Origin: Faecalibacillus faecis
Lineage (GTDB): Bacteria > Bacillota_I > Bacilli_A > Erysipelotrichales > Coprobacillaceae
DNA: 64,000 bases
Assembly: GCF_003024675.1 (NCBI RefSeq)
Contig: NZ_PYLP01000001.1
Coordinates: 186,001-250,000 of the forward strand
Direction of reading: 5' to 3'
The notes beneath the pieces were generated by a model. It ran no database searches, was not told the DNA's origin, and was given only the letters and a program-made list of their open reading frames with translations. The position numbers were made by a program, and so were the translations under genes. Every line of letters starts with the position of its first letter. Positions within the stretch are counted from its first letter, which is position 1. Positions 51,927-58,929 of this stretch are shown one piece after another.

Positions 51927-53270
51927 ATGATAAAACAAATGACACCTGAAGAATTAAAAAATTTGATTCTTCATGGCAATAAAGAAATTATCAAAGAAGT
52001 TTTAGAAAATATTCATCCCGCTGATATTTTGGATATCTTACATGAGGATGAAGATTCATCAAAAGAAATCTTAGAACATTTACCAAATGAAGTTATTGGG
52101 GATATCTTAGATGAAGAAGATGATGAAGAACTTATACTTGAATGGTTAAATTTGTTTTCAAAATATAAACAAAAACAAATTTTAGATGAAGTAAGTCATG
52201 ACGTTATTACCGATATTATTGGTTCGTTAGAAGATGAAGACGAAAAGAATGCTTTTTTAGAATTATTAGAAGATGATGATAAAGAAGATGTCAAACAGTT
52301 ATTAAAATATAACCCAGAAACTGCTGGGGGGATTATGACAACTGAATATCTTGATATTCATGCAAAAAATACCGTTAAAGAAACCTTACTTTTCTTGCAA
52401 ACAACAGACGAAGAACCAAGACATTATCTCTATGTTGTTGATAAAGATAATATCTTAAAAGGGGTTGTCTCTTTAGGAGATATCGTAACAAGTTCTTTTG
52501 ATACACCAATGATGGATATTACCAATCAAAATGTAAAGGCTGTTTATTACTATCAAGATCAAGAAGAAGTTGCTAAGGTTTTTAGTAAGTATGGTTATAT
52601 TTTAATGCCTGTTATTGATGAACAACATCATTTGCTTGGCGTTATTGATATCGATGATGTTATGGATGTCATTGAAGAAGAAACAACAGAAGATATGAAC
52701 TTGTTAGGAGGGGTTGGTTCAGAAGAACGTTTAGATTCAACTCTTACAGAATCATTTAAAAACCGTATTCCTTGGTTGATTGTTAATCTTTTTACCGCAA
52801 TCATGGCTTCTAGTGTTGTTAGCGTATTTGAAGGAACTATTGCTAAAGTAGTTGCACTTGCAACCATTAGTCCAATTATTACGGGAATGGGTGGTAATGC
52901 AGGAACACAAACTCTGACAATTGTTGTTCGAGGATTATCACTTGGTGAATTAGATAAAGAAAATGCACGAAAAGTTTTATTAAAGGAAATAGGACTTGGA
53001 ATTTTAAATGGTGTTATTATTGGTGCACTTGTATCACTAGGAGCATGGTTCTTTGCTGGAAATCCATGGTTTGGTGTTGTAGCTGGACTTGCGATGATTT
53101 GTAATATGGTTATAGCGACATTGGCAGGGTATTTTGTTCCAGTAATTTTAGATCGTTTACATGTAGATCCTGCACTTGCAAGTGGTGTGTTTGTAACAAC
53201 ATTTACAGATATGTTTGGTTTTTTTGCATTTTTAGGATTGGCAACAATTTTAATGACACATTTAATTTAG
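51927..53270 (+). CDS. mgtE: Magnesium transporter MgtE (second copy)
   Basis: 447 residues. Very acidic N domain (HEDEDSSKEI, LDEEDDEELILEW), CBS pair (HYLYVVDKDNILKGVVSLGDI and MPVIDEQHHLLGVIDIDDVMDVI), then the membrane part with ISPIITGMGGNAGTQTLTIVVRG. The first copy has MDTGGNCGSQ at this place; the two copies are clearly diverged. Transport of Mg2+ (or Co2+) is expected. There is no M-box here; it has a leader ORF and masking hairpins. GAGAGGGG precedes the ATG. Confidence 0.95.
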   Translation: MIKQMTPEELKNLILHGNKEIIKEVLENIHPADILDILHEDEDSSKEILEHLPNEVIGDILDEEDDEELILEWLNLFSKYKQKQILDEVSHDVITDIIGSLEDEDEKNAFLELLEDDDKEDVKQLLKYNPETAGGIMTTEYLDIHAKNTVKETLLFLQTTDEEPRHYLYVVDKDNILKGVVSLGDIVTSSFDTPMMDITNQNVKAVYYYQDQEEVAKVFSKYGYILMPVIDEQHHLLGVIDIDDVMDVIEEETTEDMNLLGGVGSEERLDSTLTESFKNRIPWLIVNLFTAIMASSVVSVFEGTIAKVVALATISPIITGMGGNAGTQTLTIVVRGLSLGELDKENARKVLLKEIGLGILNGVIIGALVSLGAWFFAGNPWFGVVAGLAMICNMVIATLAGYFVPVILDRLHVDPALASGVFVTTFTDMFGFFAFLGLATILMTHLI

Positions 53271-53296
53271 AGGTAACCGAGAGGTTATCTTTTTTA
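53271..53296 (+). terminator. Terminator after mgtE2
   Basis: GGTAACC / GGTTATC with one G-T wobble, then TTTTTTA. Confidence 0.75.
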
Positions 53297-53420
53297 TTGG
53301 ACTAAACGTCCATTGAAGAAAGAAAAGAAGAAAGATAAAATAATGGTAGAAAAGGAACAAATATTTTATAAAAATCAAGTCGTTTTGGTTAGGAAACTCG
53401 CAAATTTGACACAAACTTGA

Positions 53421-53450
53421 GACAAAATGAAAGAAGAACCATGATACAAT
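53421..53450 (+). promoter_or_regulatory. Possible promoter of the second Rpn-type gene
   Basis: Extended -10 TGATACAAT (53442-53450) with a weak -35 GACAAA (53421-53426) at 18 bases. The remaining gap 53297-53420 shows nothing else I can name. Confidence 0.45.
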
Positions 53451-53500
53451 TTACTTGTAACAGATCTAGATAAGTTACCTCAAAAAAAAGAAAGTAGGTA

Positions 53501-54403
53501 ATGAATTTGATAACAGTAAATAACTTAACACCTGATAGTGCTTGTCGTACCTTCTTCAGTAATGACATTCATTTTGCATCTTTTTCTAATGCTGTTTTAT
53601 TTGATGGAAAACAACTCATTCATCCTGAAAGACTTGTCCGGTTTGAAAATGATACCTCATTTATTATCAATGATACAAAAAGTGTAGAAGATAAAAAAAG
53701 AAGAAGGGATATTGTCGTCAAAACCGATGTCAATGGGATCTATTGTCTTTTTGGCATCGAACATCAAAGTACGATTGATGTAGAAATGGTGATTCGCTGT
53801 GGAATCTATGAAATGTTGGAATATTTAAAACAGTTAAAAAACAAAAGACTCATTCCACAGTTTATGGTTGTTTTCTATACAGGATCAAGGAAATGGGAAG
53901 GACCTTTAAAATTAAGTGATTATTTAGAAATACCCAAAGAATTAAAACCTTATTTTAATGATTGGAAAATCTATTTGGTAGATGTTAAAGACATCGATAC
54001 GAGTAAAATCAAAGATGCTCAAACCCGTTATTTTATCGAAGCGATACAGAACATGTATAAGGGGAACTATGATAAGTTGCATCGAAGAGTAAAGATGAAT
54101 AGAAATAACTTTATTTATGCAGCAATTATTACAGGAAGTTTAGATTTAATCAAAGACTTACCAGAAGGAGATGAAATCGATATGTGTGAAGGAATGGAAA
54201 GAATGGCAGAAGGATTTAGAAGTGAAGGAAAACTAGAAGAAAAGAGAAATACGCTATTATCTTTATTGAATGTTAAATTAGGAAATGTATCTAGAGAAAC
54301 GGAAAGTACAATAAGAAGTTGTACAATAGAAAAGCTTAATAAACTTACTTTATCCATTTTTGATATTCAAAATGAAAATGATATTTTAAGTATTATTCAT
54401 TAA
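53501..54403 (+). CDS. Rpn-type (YhgA-like) PD-(D/E)XK nuclease with DUF4351-like tail
   Basis: 300 residues. The core is RRRDIVVK...YCLFGIEHQS: Asp then Glu-x-Gln, followed by VIRCGIYEMLEYLKQL and MVVFYTGSRKW, which match the transposase_31/YhgA group. The C-terminus LLSLLNVKLGNVSRETESTIRSCTIEKLNKL resembles DUF4351, common at the end of these proteins. It differs from the other Rpn-type gene at 11109-12026 over most of its length. No terminal repeats are visible, so it is not an insertion sequence. Known relatives cut DNA and promote RecA-independent recombination. Confidence 0.82.
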   Translation: MNLITVNNLTPDSACRTFFSNDIHFASFSNAVLFDGKQLIHPERLVRFENDTSFIINDTKSVEDKKRRRDIVVKTDVNGIYCLFGIEHQSTIDVEMVIRCGIYEMLEYLKQLKNKRLIPQFMVVFYTGSRKWEGPLKLSDYLEIPKELKPYFNDWKIYLVDVKDIDTSKIKDAQTRYFIEAIQNMYKGNYDKLHRRVKMNRNNFIYAAIITGSLDLIKDLPEGDEIDMCEGMERMAEGFRSEGKLEEKRNTLLSLLNVKLGNVSRETESTIRSCTIEKLNKLTLSIFDIQNENDILSIIH

Positions 54404-54409
54404 AATAAA

Positions 54410-54458
54410 AAAGATTTCAATTTACGATGTTTATGTCGTATTTGAAATCTTTTTATTT
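54410..54458 (+). terminator. Terminator after the second Rpn-type gene
   Basis: GATTTCAA / TTGAAATC outer stem, TACGA / TCGTA inner stem, then TTTTTATTTTT. Confidence 0.85.
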
Positions 54459-54469
54459 TTATTCTATAA

Positions 54470-54494
54470 ATAAAAAAACAACCAAATGGTTGTT
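54470..54494 (-). terminator. Terminator of tRNA-Arg copy 1
   Basis: On the minus strand AACAACC-ATTT-GGTTGTT then seven T. An identical hairpin follows copy 2. Confidence 0.85.
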
Positions 54495-54505
54495 AATTTA
54501 TTAAA

Positions 54506-54582
54506 TGGCGTCCACGAAGGGATTCGAACCCCTGACCGCACGCTTAGAAGGCGTGTGCTCTATCCAGCTGAGCTACGTAGAC
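54506..54582 (-). tRNA. tRNA-Arg (anticodon TCT), copy 1
   Basis: 77 nt including CCA. Acceptor GTCTACG pairs with CGTGGAC with one G-T; D-arm AGCTCAGCTGGATAGAGC; anticodon loop CTTCTAA with TCT; T-arm GGGGTTCGAATCCC. It reads AGA/AGG codons. It is identical to copy 2. Confidence 0.97.
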
Positions 54583-54607
54583 ATTACTTACTTTCAACTG
54601 CTCATTT

Positions 54608-54636
54608 ATATTAGCATAACTATTCAAAGATTGCAA
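54608..54636 (-). promoter_or_regulatory. Promoter of tRNA-Arg copy 1
   Basis: Minus strand TTGCAA (54636-54631), 17-base spacer, TAATAT (54613-54608). Confidence 0.7.
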
Positions 54637-54701
54637 TAATAAAATGCTTTTTTTATATTTTTTTATAAAAAACAGAAATAAGTATTTGGAATAAAATAAA
54701 A

Positions 54702-54719
54702 AACAACCAAATGGTTGTT
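54702..54719 (-). terminator. Terminator of tRNA-Arg copy 2
   Basis: AACAACC-ATTT-GGTTGTT then TTTTTATTTT on the minus strand; the same hairpin as after copy 1. Confidence 0.85.
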
Positions 54720-54729
54720 GTTTATTAAA

Positions 54730-54806
54730 TGGCGTCCACGAAGGGATTCGAACCCCTGACCGCACGCTTAGAAGGCGTGTGCTCTATCCAGCTGAGCTAC
54801 GTAGAC
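54730..54806 (-). tRNA. tRNA-Arg (anticodon TCT), copy 2
   Basis: 77 nt including CCA, base-identical to copy 1. The duplicated unit also includes the terminator hairpin and the 3' spacer. Confidence 0.97.
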
Positions 54807-54831
54807 ATTACTTATTTTCAACTGCCTAATT

Positions 54832-54860
54832 AGAATAGCATAGATAATTTATAAATGCAA
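54832..54860 (-). promoter_or_regulatory. Promoter of tRNA-Arg copy 2
   Basis: Minus strand TTGCAT (54860-54855), 17-base spacer, TATTCT (54837-54832). Layout matches copy 1, so the promoter was duplicated with the tRNA. Confidence 0.7.
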
Positions 54861-54896
54861 TATTTTTTTTATAAAAAAATCACTTTTTTAATAAAA

Positions 54897-54926
54897 AAGC
54901 ATTGATGTATAAAACACCAATGTTTA
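54897..54926 (-). terminator. Terminator of the phosphodiesterase gene
   Basis: On the minus strand AACATTGGTGT / ACATCAATGCTT with a G-U pair, then TTTTTATT. Confidence 0.65.
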
Positions 54927-55400
54927 TGCTTGATAAGCATTTAAATCTTTAAATTCAACATCTAATTTTTTACCGTCAACATGAATAACACAATAACTTC
55001 TTGAACTTCCACCACGAGGAAGGGTTGTCGATCCTGGGTTTATGAAAGTGTATCTGTCTATTTTTTCATAAGTAGGGACATGAGTGTGCCCCGAAAGTAA
55101 GACATCACAGTTAGCTTCTTGTAATGTGTAGATCATTTTAGATTCTCGGTCAAAGTAACCAAAACGATGTCCATGACAGACATAAAAATTCAAATCTTCT
55201 ACTTTAAATTGGATATGTTCAGGGAAATCACTATACCAGTCATTATTTCCTTTTACACAAAGCCAATCTTGCATATCATAAGTTTCTGCCTCACTATCAC
55301 CACAATGAACATAACAATCACCATCAGGCTCTAATTCTCTTACAAGATCGATCATTGCATGATAACCATGACTATCTGACATTACGACAATTTTTTTCAT
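54924..55400 (-). CDS. YfcE/MJ0936 family metallophosphoesterase
   Basis: 158 residues. Calcineurin-like metal motifs: MSDSHGYH (Asp, His), HCGDSEAE (Asp), KGNNDW (Asn), CHGHRFG, SGHTHVP (two His), and NPGSTTLPRG. This small group hydrolyses phosphodiesters such as bis-p-nitrophenyl phosphate in vitro; the real substrate is not known. It stands alone on the minus strand, head to tail with the GerMN gene. Confidence 0.92.
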   Translation of the reverse strand: MKKIVVMSDSHGYHAMIDLVRELEPDGDCYVHCGDSEAETYDMQDWLCVKGNNDWYSDFPEHIQFKVEDLNFYVCHGHRFGYFDRESKMIYTLQEANCDVLLSGHTHVPTYEKIDRYTFINPGSTTLPRGGSSRSYCVIHVDGKKLDVEFKDLNAYQA

Positions 55401-55445
55401 TTCTCATCACCGATAACTATTATAACAAAAAAATGAGAATCTGCA

Positions 55446-56351
55446 CTATATTTGTATGATATTATCAATAGTAGAACTTACATTTTTATCTTCTTCTATG
55501 AGTTCATTGTCTATAAATATCTTTACATTGCTGACATTTGAAATAGATAAAAAGGATTTTTCAAGTCTTTGATATAAAATGGGATTAATGCTTTCGTCGT
55601 TTTCTAAAATACGTGAAGAGAGATAAATAGAAAGAATACCATCATTTAGTTGAGATTTTTTTGTAGTTTCAATTTTAGTAGAATTATCAAAATGATCTAA
55701 TAAAAGAGATACTTTTTGATCAATCGATTGATTTGCGCTTTGAATACGGGTACTTGTTGGAATATAATATGTTTTTCCTGAAATCTTTTTTTCATTATAA
55801 ACAAGAACAGAGGATGTTTGATAAAGATCAAAAGAAGAGGTTTCAAAATTATTTATACCTAATTTAGCAGTCATACAACTTAATGGAATTGTTGTGTTTT
55901 TAAAGTTTGAAACAGCTTTCCCATTGATTTTCATATTAATTTTAGTAATGCCATTCTTACAAAATAAATAACTTAAGGCTTCACAAATATCGAGAGCTTG
56001 TTGATCGTTTTTTATAGGAAAATGATTTGTGAAATCAAATGTCAATTGATCAGGTTCAATAATGAGAGCATTTAATTCGAGTTTTTTATTAAAAAGAGGA
56101 TAGAGACCTATTTCTTTGTAATCTGTCGATTTCATTGTTTCAATAATTCCTCGATAATTGTTTTCGATCTCATCTTTGACACCGATATCAACAGAAACAG
56201 GAATCAAAGTCTCATCTTGATCTTTAAAAATAACGGTCTGTATATTTGTTGCTTTTGCCTCTTTTTTTACATCATCATTTTTAAAATAAACAAAGGTTGC
56301 AAAAATACATAAAAAAAACATAGAAATATTTCTTAAATACTTTTTAAACAT
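55446..56351 (-). CDS. Membrane-anchored protein with two GerMN domains
   Basis: 301 residues. One N-terminal membrane helix (about 7-23), with Cys15 inside it; no clear lipobox. Two GerMN-like repeats: about 45-155 (LIPVSVDIGV, LNALIIEPDQLTFDFTNHFPI, ALSYLFCKNGITKINMKINGKAV) and about 195-290 (YYIPTSTRIQ, DGILSIYLSSRIL, SNVSNVKIFIDNEL). B. subtilis GerM has the same two-domain layout and acts in sporulation and germination. Upstream, CATACTTT (56377-56370) resembles a sigma-E -10 element, but a -35 is not convincing. GAGGTGATC precedes the ATG. Confidence 0.8.
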   Translation of the reverse strand: MFKKYLRNISMFFLCIFATFVYFKNDDVKKEAKATNIQTVIFKDQDETLIPVSVDIGVKDEIENNYRGIIETMKSTDYKEIGLYPLFNKKLELNALIIEPDQLTFDFTNHFPIKNDQQALDICEALSYLFCKNGITKINMKINGKAVSNFKNTTIPLSCMTAKLGINNFETSSFDLYQTSSVLVYNEKKISGKTYYIPTSTRIQSANQSIDQKVSLLLDHFDNSTKIETTKKSQLNDGILSIYLSSRILENDESINPILYQRLEKSFLSISNVSNVKIFIDNELIEEDKNVSSTIDNIIQI

Positions 56352-56464
56352 GTGATCACCTCAATACCTAAAGTATGAAATATGATAGAAAATAGTCTTA
56401 AAATTTGCCTTTTTTGAAGATTTATTTTATATTATAATAGCGAAAAAATGAAGGAGGGATAGAT

Positions 56465-56608
56465 GTGCCACTTACTGATGATGATTTTGTGAAGAATGGA
56501 AAACTAGAGGGTTATAGTGAAATGATTCAAAAATTACATGATGAAGAACAAACACAACCCGAAATCACATACGATTTACAATTAGATGATGAGGATGAGG
56601 AAGAATGA
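56465..56608 (+). CDS. Small acidic protein coupled to the repeat protein
   Basis: 47 codons from the GTG at 56465, with AAGGAGG seven bases upstream; stop TGA at 56606-56608 overlaps the next start (ATGA). It begins with a PLTDDDFVKNGKLEGYSEM segment and ends in LQLDDEDEEE. Almost no hydrophobic residues and a strongly acidic C-terminus. A TATAAT lies about 35 bases before. It is too short for most gene callers. No family recognised; overlap implies translational coupling to the 306-residue protein. Confidence 0.65.
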   Translation: MPLTDDDFVKNGKLEGYSEMIQKLHDEEQTQPEITYDLQLDDEDEEE

Positions 56609-57525
56609 TAGAAGATTTAATTGAAACAGGTCAATATAAAGAAGCTTTACGTTATTTAAATGATTTAGAAGATGAAAAAGTACGTTATCAAAGACTTGTT
56701 TGTCTTTATGGTATGCAAGAATTACAACAAGCTAAAAAAGAAGGTTTGAAAGCAAAAGCTCTTGCAGAAGAAACGTATTATGATGTGGTTGCTATTTATG
56801 TTTCTATTTTAAAAGACCTTGAAGAATTTGAAGAAGCAATCAATATAATTGTAGAAGAATTATCAATGCCTTATATACCTTATCAATATGAAACGGTTTA
56901 TAATGCAGCATACGATGAACTACTACTTGCTAAACAAGAAGCTTCTTTAGAAGGAACAAGTCAAAAAATCTTTAATGAAGAAGAAATTGAAAATATTTTA
57001 ACCAAAGAAGATACCAATGAAGATTTACTTTATATGGCTATTGAACAAATGGAAGGGATGAATATTCGTCGTATGATTGTTCCTATTCGTCAATTTATTA
57101 GAAATAATGATAAACCAGACTTTGCGAAAAGTTTATTAATTGAATTGATGATTGATCAAGAAATTGATGAAGATATGGAAGTTATCAAAAAAGGAATTTC
57201 TTATGAAGTTAATCCTAGCTATGCACCTATGGTTTTAAATCAAGAAGCAAGTTATGAAATCTATAAATTATTAATGGAAGCTTTAGAAGATGACAATCCT
57301 TCATTACTTGCTATGTGTGAACAATTCTTGAATTTCTATCTTTATTCAATCTATCCAAAATATATTGATGAACAAGATTATCGCAGTATTGCTGGAGCAA
57401 TTCATTATCATTTAGCGTCATTACAATATATAGATATTGAATTAGAAGATATTGAATATCTTTATAATTGTGATCAAGAAGAAGTAAAAGATGTATCAGA
57501 AACAATACAATCAATCGAATATTAA
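56605..57525 (+). CDS. Alpha-helical repeat protein (DUF3196-like)
   Basis: 306 residues, almost all helix, acidic. The N-terminal part looks like TPR units: LIETGQYKEALRYLNDLED and LEEFEEAINIIVEEL. The remainder is helical without a known motif. It resembles the DUF3196 family of Erysipelotrichia and Mollicutes, function unknown. It follows the small acidic ORF with a 4-base overlap and precedes trigger factor by 77 bases with a promoter between. A protein-binding role is likely. Confidence 0.65.
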   Translation: MIEDLIETGQYKEALRYLNDLEDEKVRYQRLVCLYGMQELQQAKKEGLKAKALAEETYYDVVAIYVSILKDLEEFEEAINIIVEELSMPYIPYQYETVYNAAYDELLLAKQEASLEGTSQKIFNEEEIENILTKEDTNEDLLYMAIEQMEGMNIRRMIVPIRQFIRNNDKPDFAKSLLIELMIDQEIDEDMEVIKKGISYEVNPSYAPMVLNQEASYEIYKLLMEALEDDNPSLLAMCEQFLNFYLYSIYPKYIDEQDYRSIAGAIHYHLASLQYIDIELEDIEYLYNCDQEEVKDVSETIQSIEY

Positions 57526-57540
57526 AATTTATGAATATAG

Positions 57541-57569
57541 TTGAATTTAAAAAAAGGTTAGTATATAAT
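57541..57569 (+). promoter_or_regulatory. Promoter of trigger factor
   Basis: TTGAAT (57541-57546), 17-base spacer, TATAAT (57564-57569); start codon at 57603. Confidence 0.8.
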
Positions 57570-57602
57570 GTCTTTTGATACGGAATAAGGAGAAATAATA
57601 TA

Positions 57603-58886
57603 ATGAGAACAACTACAAAAAAATTAGAAAATGCTGTTACTCAAATTAAAGTAACATTTGATAAAAAAGAATGGGCAGAAGCTCAAGATGCAGCTTTAAA
57701 AAGATTAGCTACAAGAGTTAAATTAGATGGTTTTAGACCAGGTAAAGCTCCAGTTGCTATGATTAAAGCAAGACTTGGAAAACAAGCTATTTATGATGAA
57801 GCTACAGATCAAATCTTACAAAAAAGATATGCTGATATCATGAAAAAAGCAGAAGTTGCTCCAATTGCTCAACCAACATTAAATATTGATAGCGTTGATA
57901 ATGACAATTTAAAAATCACAATCTTATGTCCTGTTAAACCTGAAGTTGAATTAGGTGAGTACAAAGGATTAGAAGTTAAAAAAGGTAGAGTAACTGTTGC
58001 TAAAAAAGATATCGAAGCACAAGTTGAAAATTATCGTCATCAATTTGCTGAATTAACTACTAAAGAAAACGGTGAAGTTGCTAAAGGTGATACAGTAGTT
58101 ATGGACTTTGAAGGATTCATCGATGGTGAAGCTTTCGAAGGTGGAAAAGCTGAAAACCATTCATTAGAAATCGGTTCTGGACAATTCATTCCAGGTTTTG
58201 AAGATCAAATGATCGGTATGACTTGTGAAAATGAAAAAGATGTTGTTGTAACATTCCCAGAAGATTATCAAGCTACTGAATTAGCTGGGAAAGAAGCTAC
58301 ATTCAAAGTAACTGTTCATGAAATTAAAGAAAAAACATTACCAGAAGCTGATGATGAATTAGCTAAAGATGTTAACATTGATGGTGTTGAAACTTTAGAT
58401 CAATTAAAAGATCATATTAAGACTCAATTAAAATCACAAAAAGAAACTGAAGTTGAAAATAAATTCTTCTCAGATTTAACAAGTGCTTTAATTGAATGCT
58501 GTAAAGTAGAAGACAGTGAAGCTTTATTAAATTCTGAATTAGATACAATGTTAAGAGAAGTTGAAATGAACTTACAACAACAAGGTTTATCATTTGAATT
58601 ATATGAACAATTCACTGGTAAAAACAAAGATGCAATCAAAGCTGATTTAACTGATCAAGCAAAAGATAGAGTTAAATTAAACTTAATCTTAGCTGCAATC
58701 GTTGAAGCAGAAAATATCGAAGTAACTGATGAAGAACGTAATAGCGAATTAGAAACAATCGCAAATACATATAATAGAGACTTAGAAGAAATCAAACAAA
58801 TCTTCGCTCAAAATATGTACCAAATCGATGCTGATATCTTAAATAGAAAAGCGTTAGACGTTGTTAAAGAAAACTTAAAGAAATAG
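57603..58886 (+). CDS. tig: Trigger factor
   Basis: 427 residues. The ribosome-binding N domain contains GFRPGKAPVAMIKARLG (GFRxGxxP signature). The FKBP-like peptidyl-prolyl isomerase domain (about 150-240) has GDTVVMDFEGFIDGEAFEGGKAENHSLEIGSGQFIPGFEDQMIGM. The C-terminal helical chaperone domain follows. It holds nascent chains at the ribosome exit. AAGGAG precedes the start. As in Bacillus it lies upstream of lon, but clpX is absent. Confidence 0.97.
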   Translation: MRTTTKKLENAVTQIKVTFDKKEWAEAQDAALKRLATRVKLDGFRPGKAPVAMIKARLGKQAIYDEATDQILQKRYADIMKKAEVAPIAQPTLNIDSVDNDNLKITILCPVKPEVELGEYKGLEVKKGRVTVAKKDIEAQVENYRHQFAELTTKENGEVAKGDTVVMDFEGFIDGEAFEGGKAENHSLEIGSGQFIPGFEDQMIGMTCENEKDVVVTFPEDYQATELAGKEATFKVTVHEIKEKTLPEADDELAKDVNIDGVETLDQLKDHIKTQLKSQKETEVENKFFSDLTSALIECCKVEDSEALLNSELDTMLREVEMNLQQQGLSFELYEQFTGKNKDAIKADLTDQAKDRVKLNLILAAIVEAENIEVTDEERNSELETIANTYNRDLEEIKQIFAQNMYQIDADILNRKALDVVKENLKK

Positions 58887-58889
58887 TTT

Positions 58890-58912
58890 AAAAGACGCGT
58901 AAGCGTCTTTTT
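58890..58912 (+). terminator. Terminator between tig and lon
   Basis: AAAAGACGC-GTAA-GCGTCTTTTT; only 17 bases before the lon start, so it may be a partial stop or an attenuator. Confidence 0.75.
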
Positions 58913-58929
58913 AAAAAAGGAGGATTATT

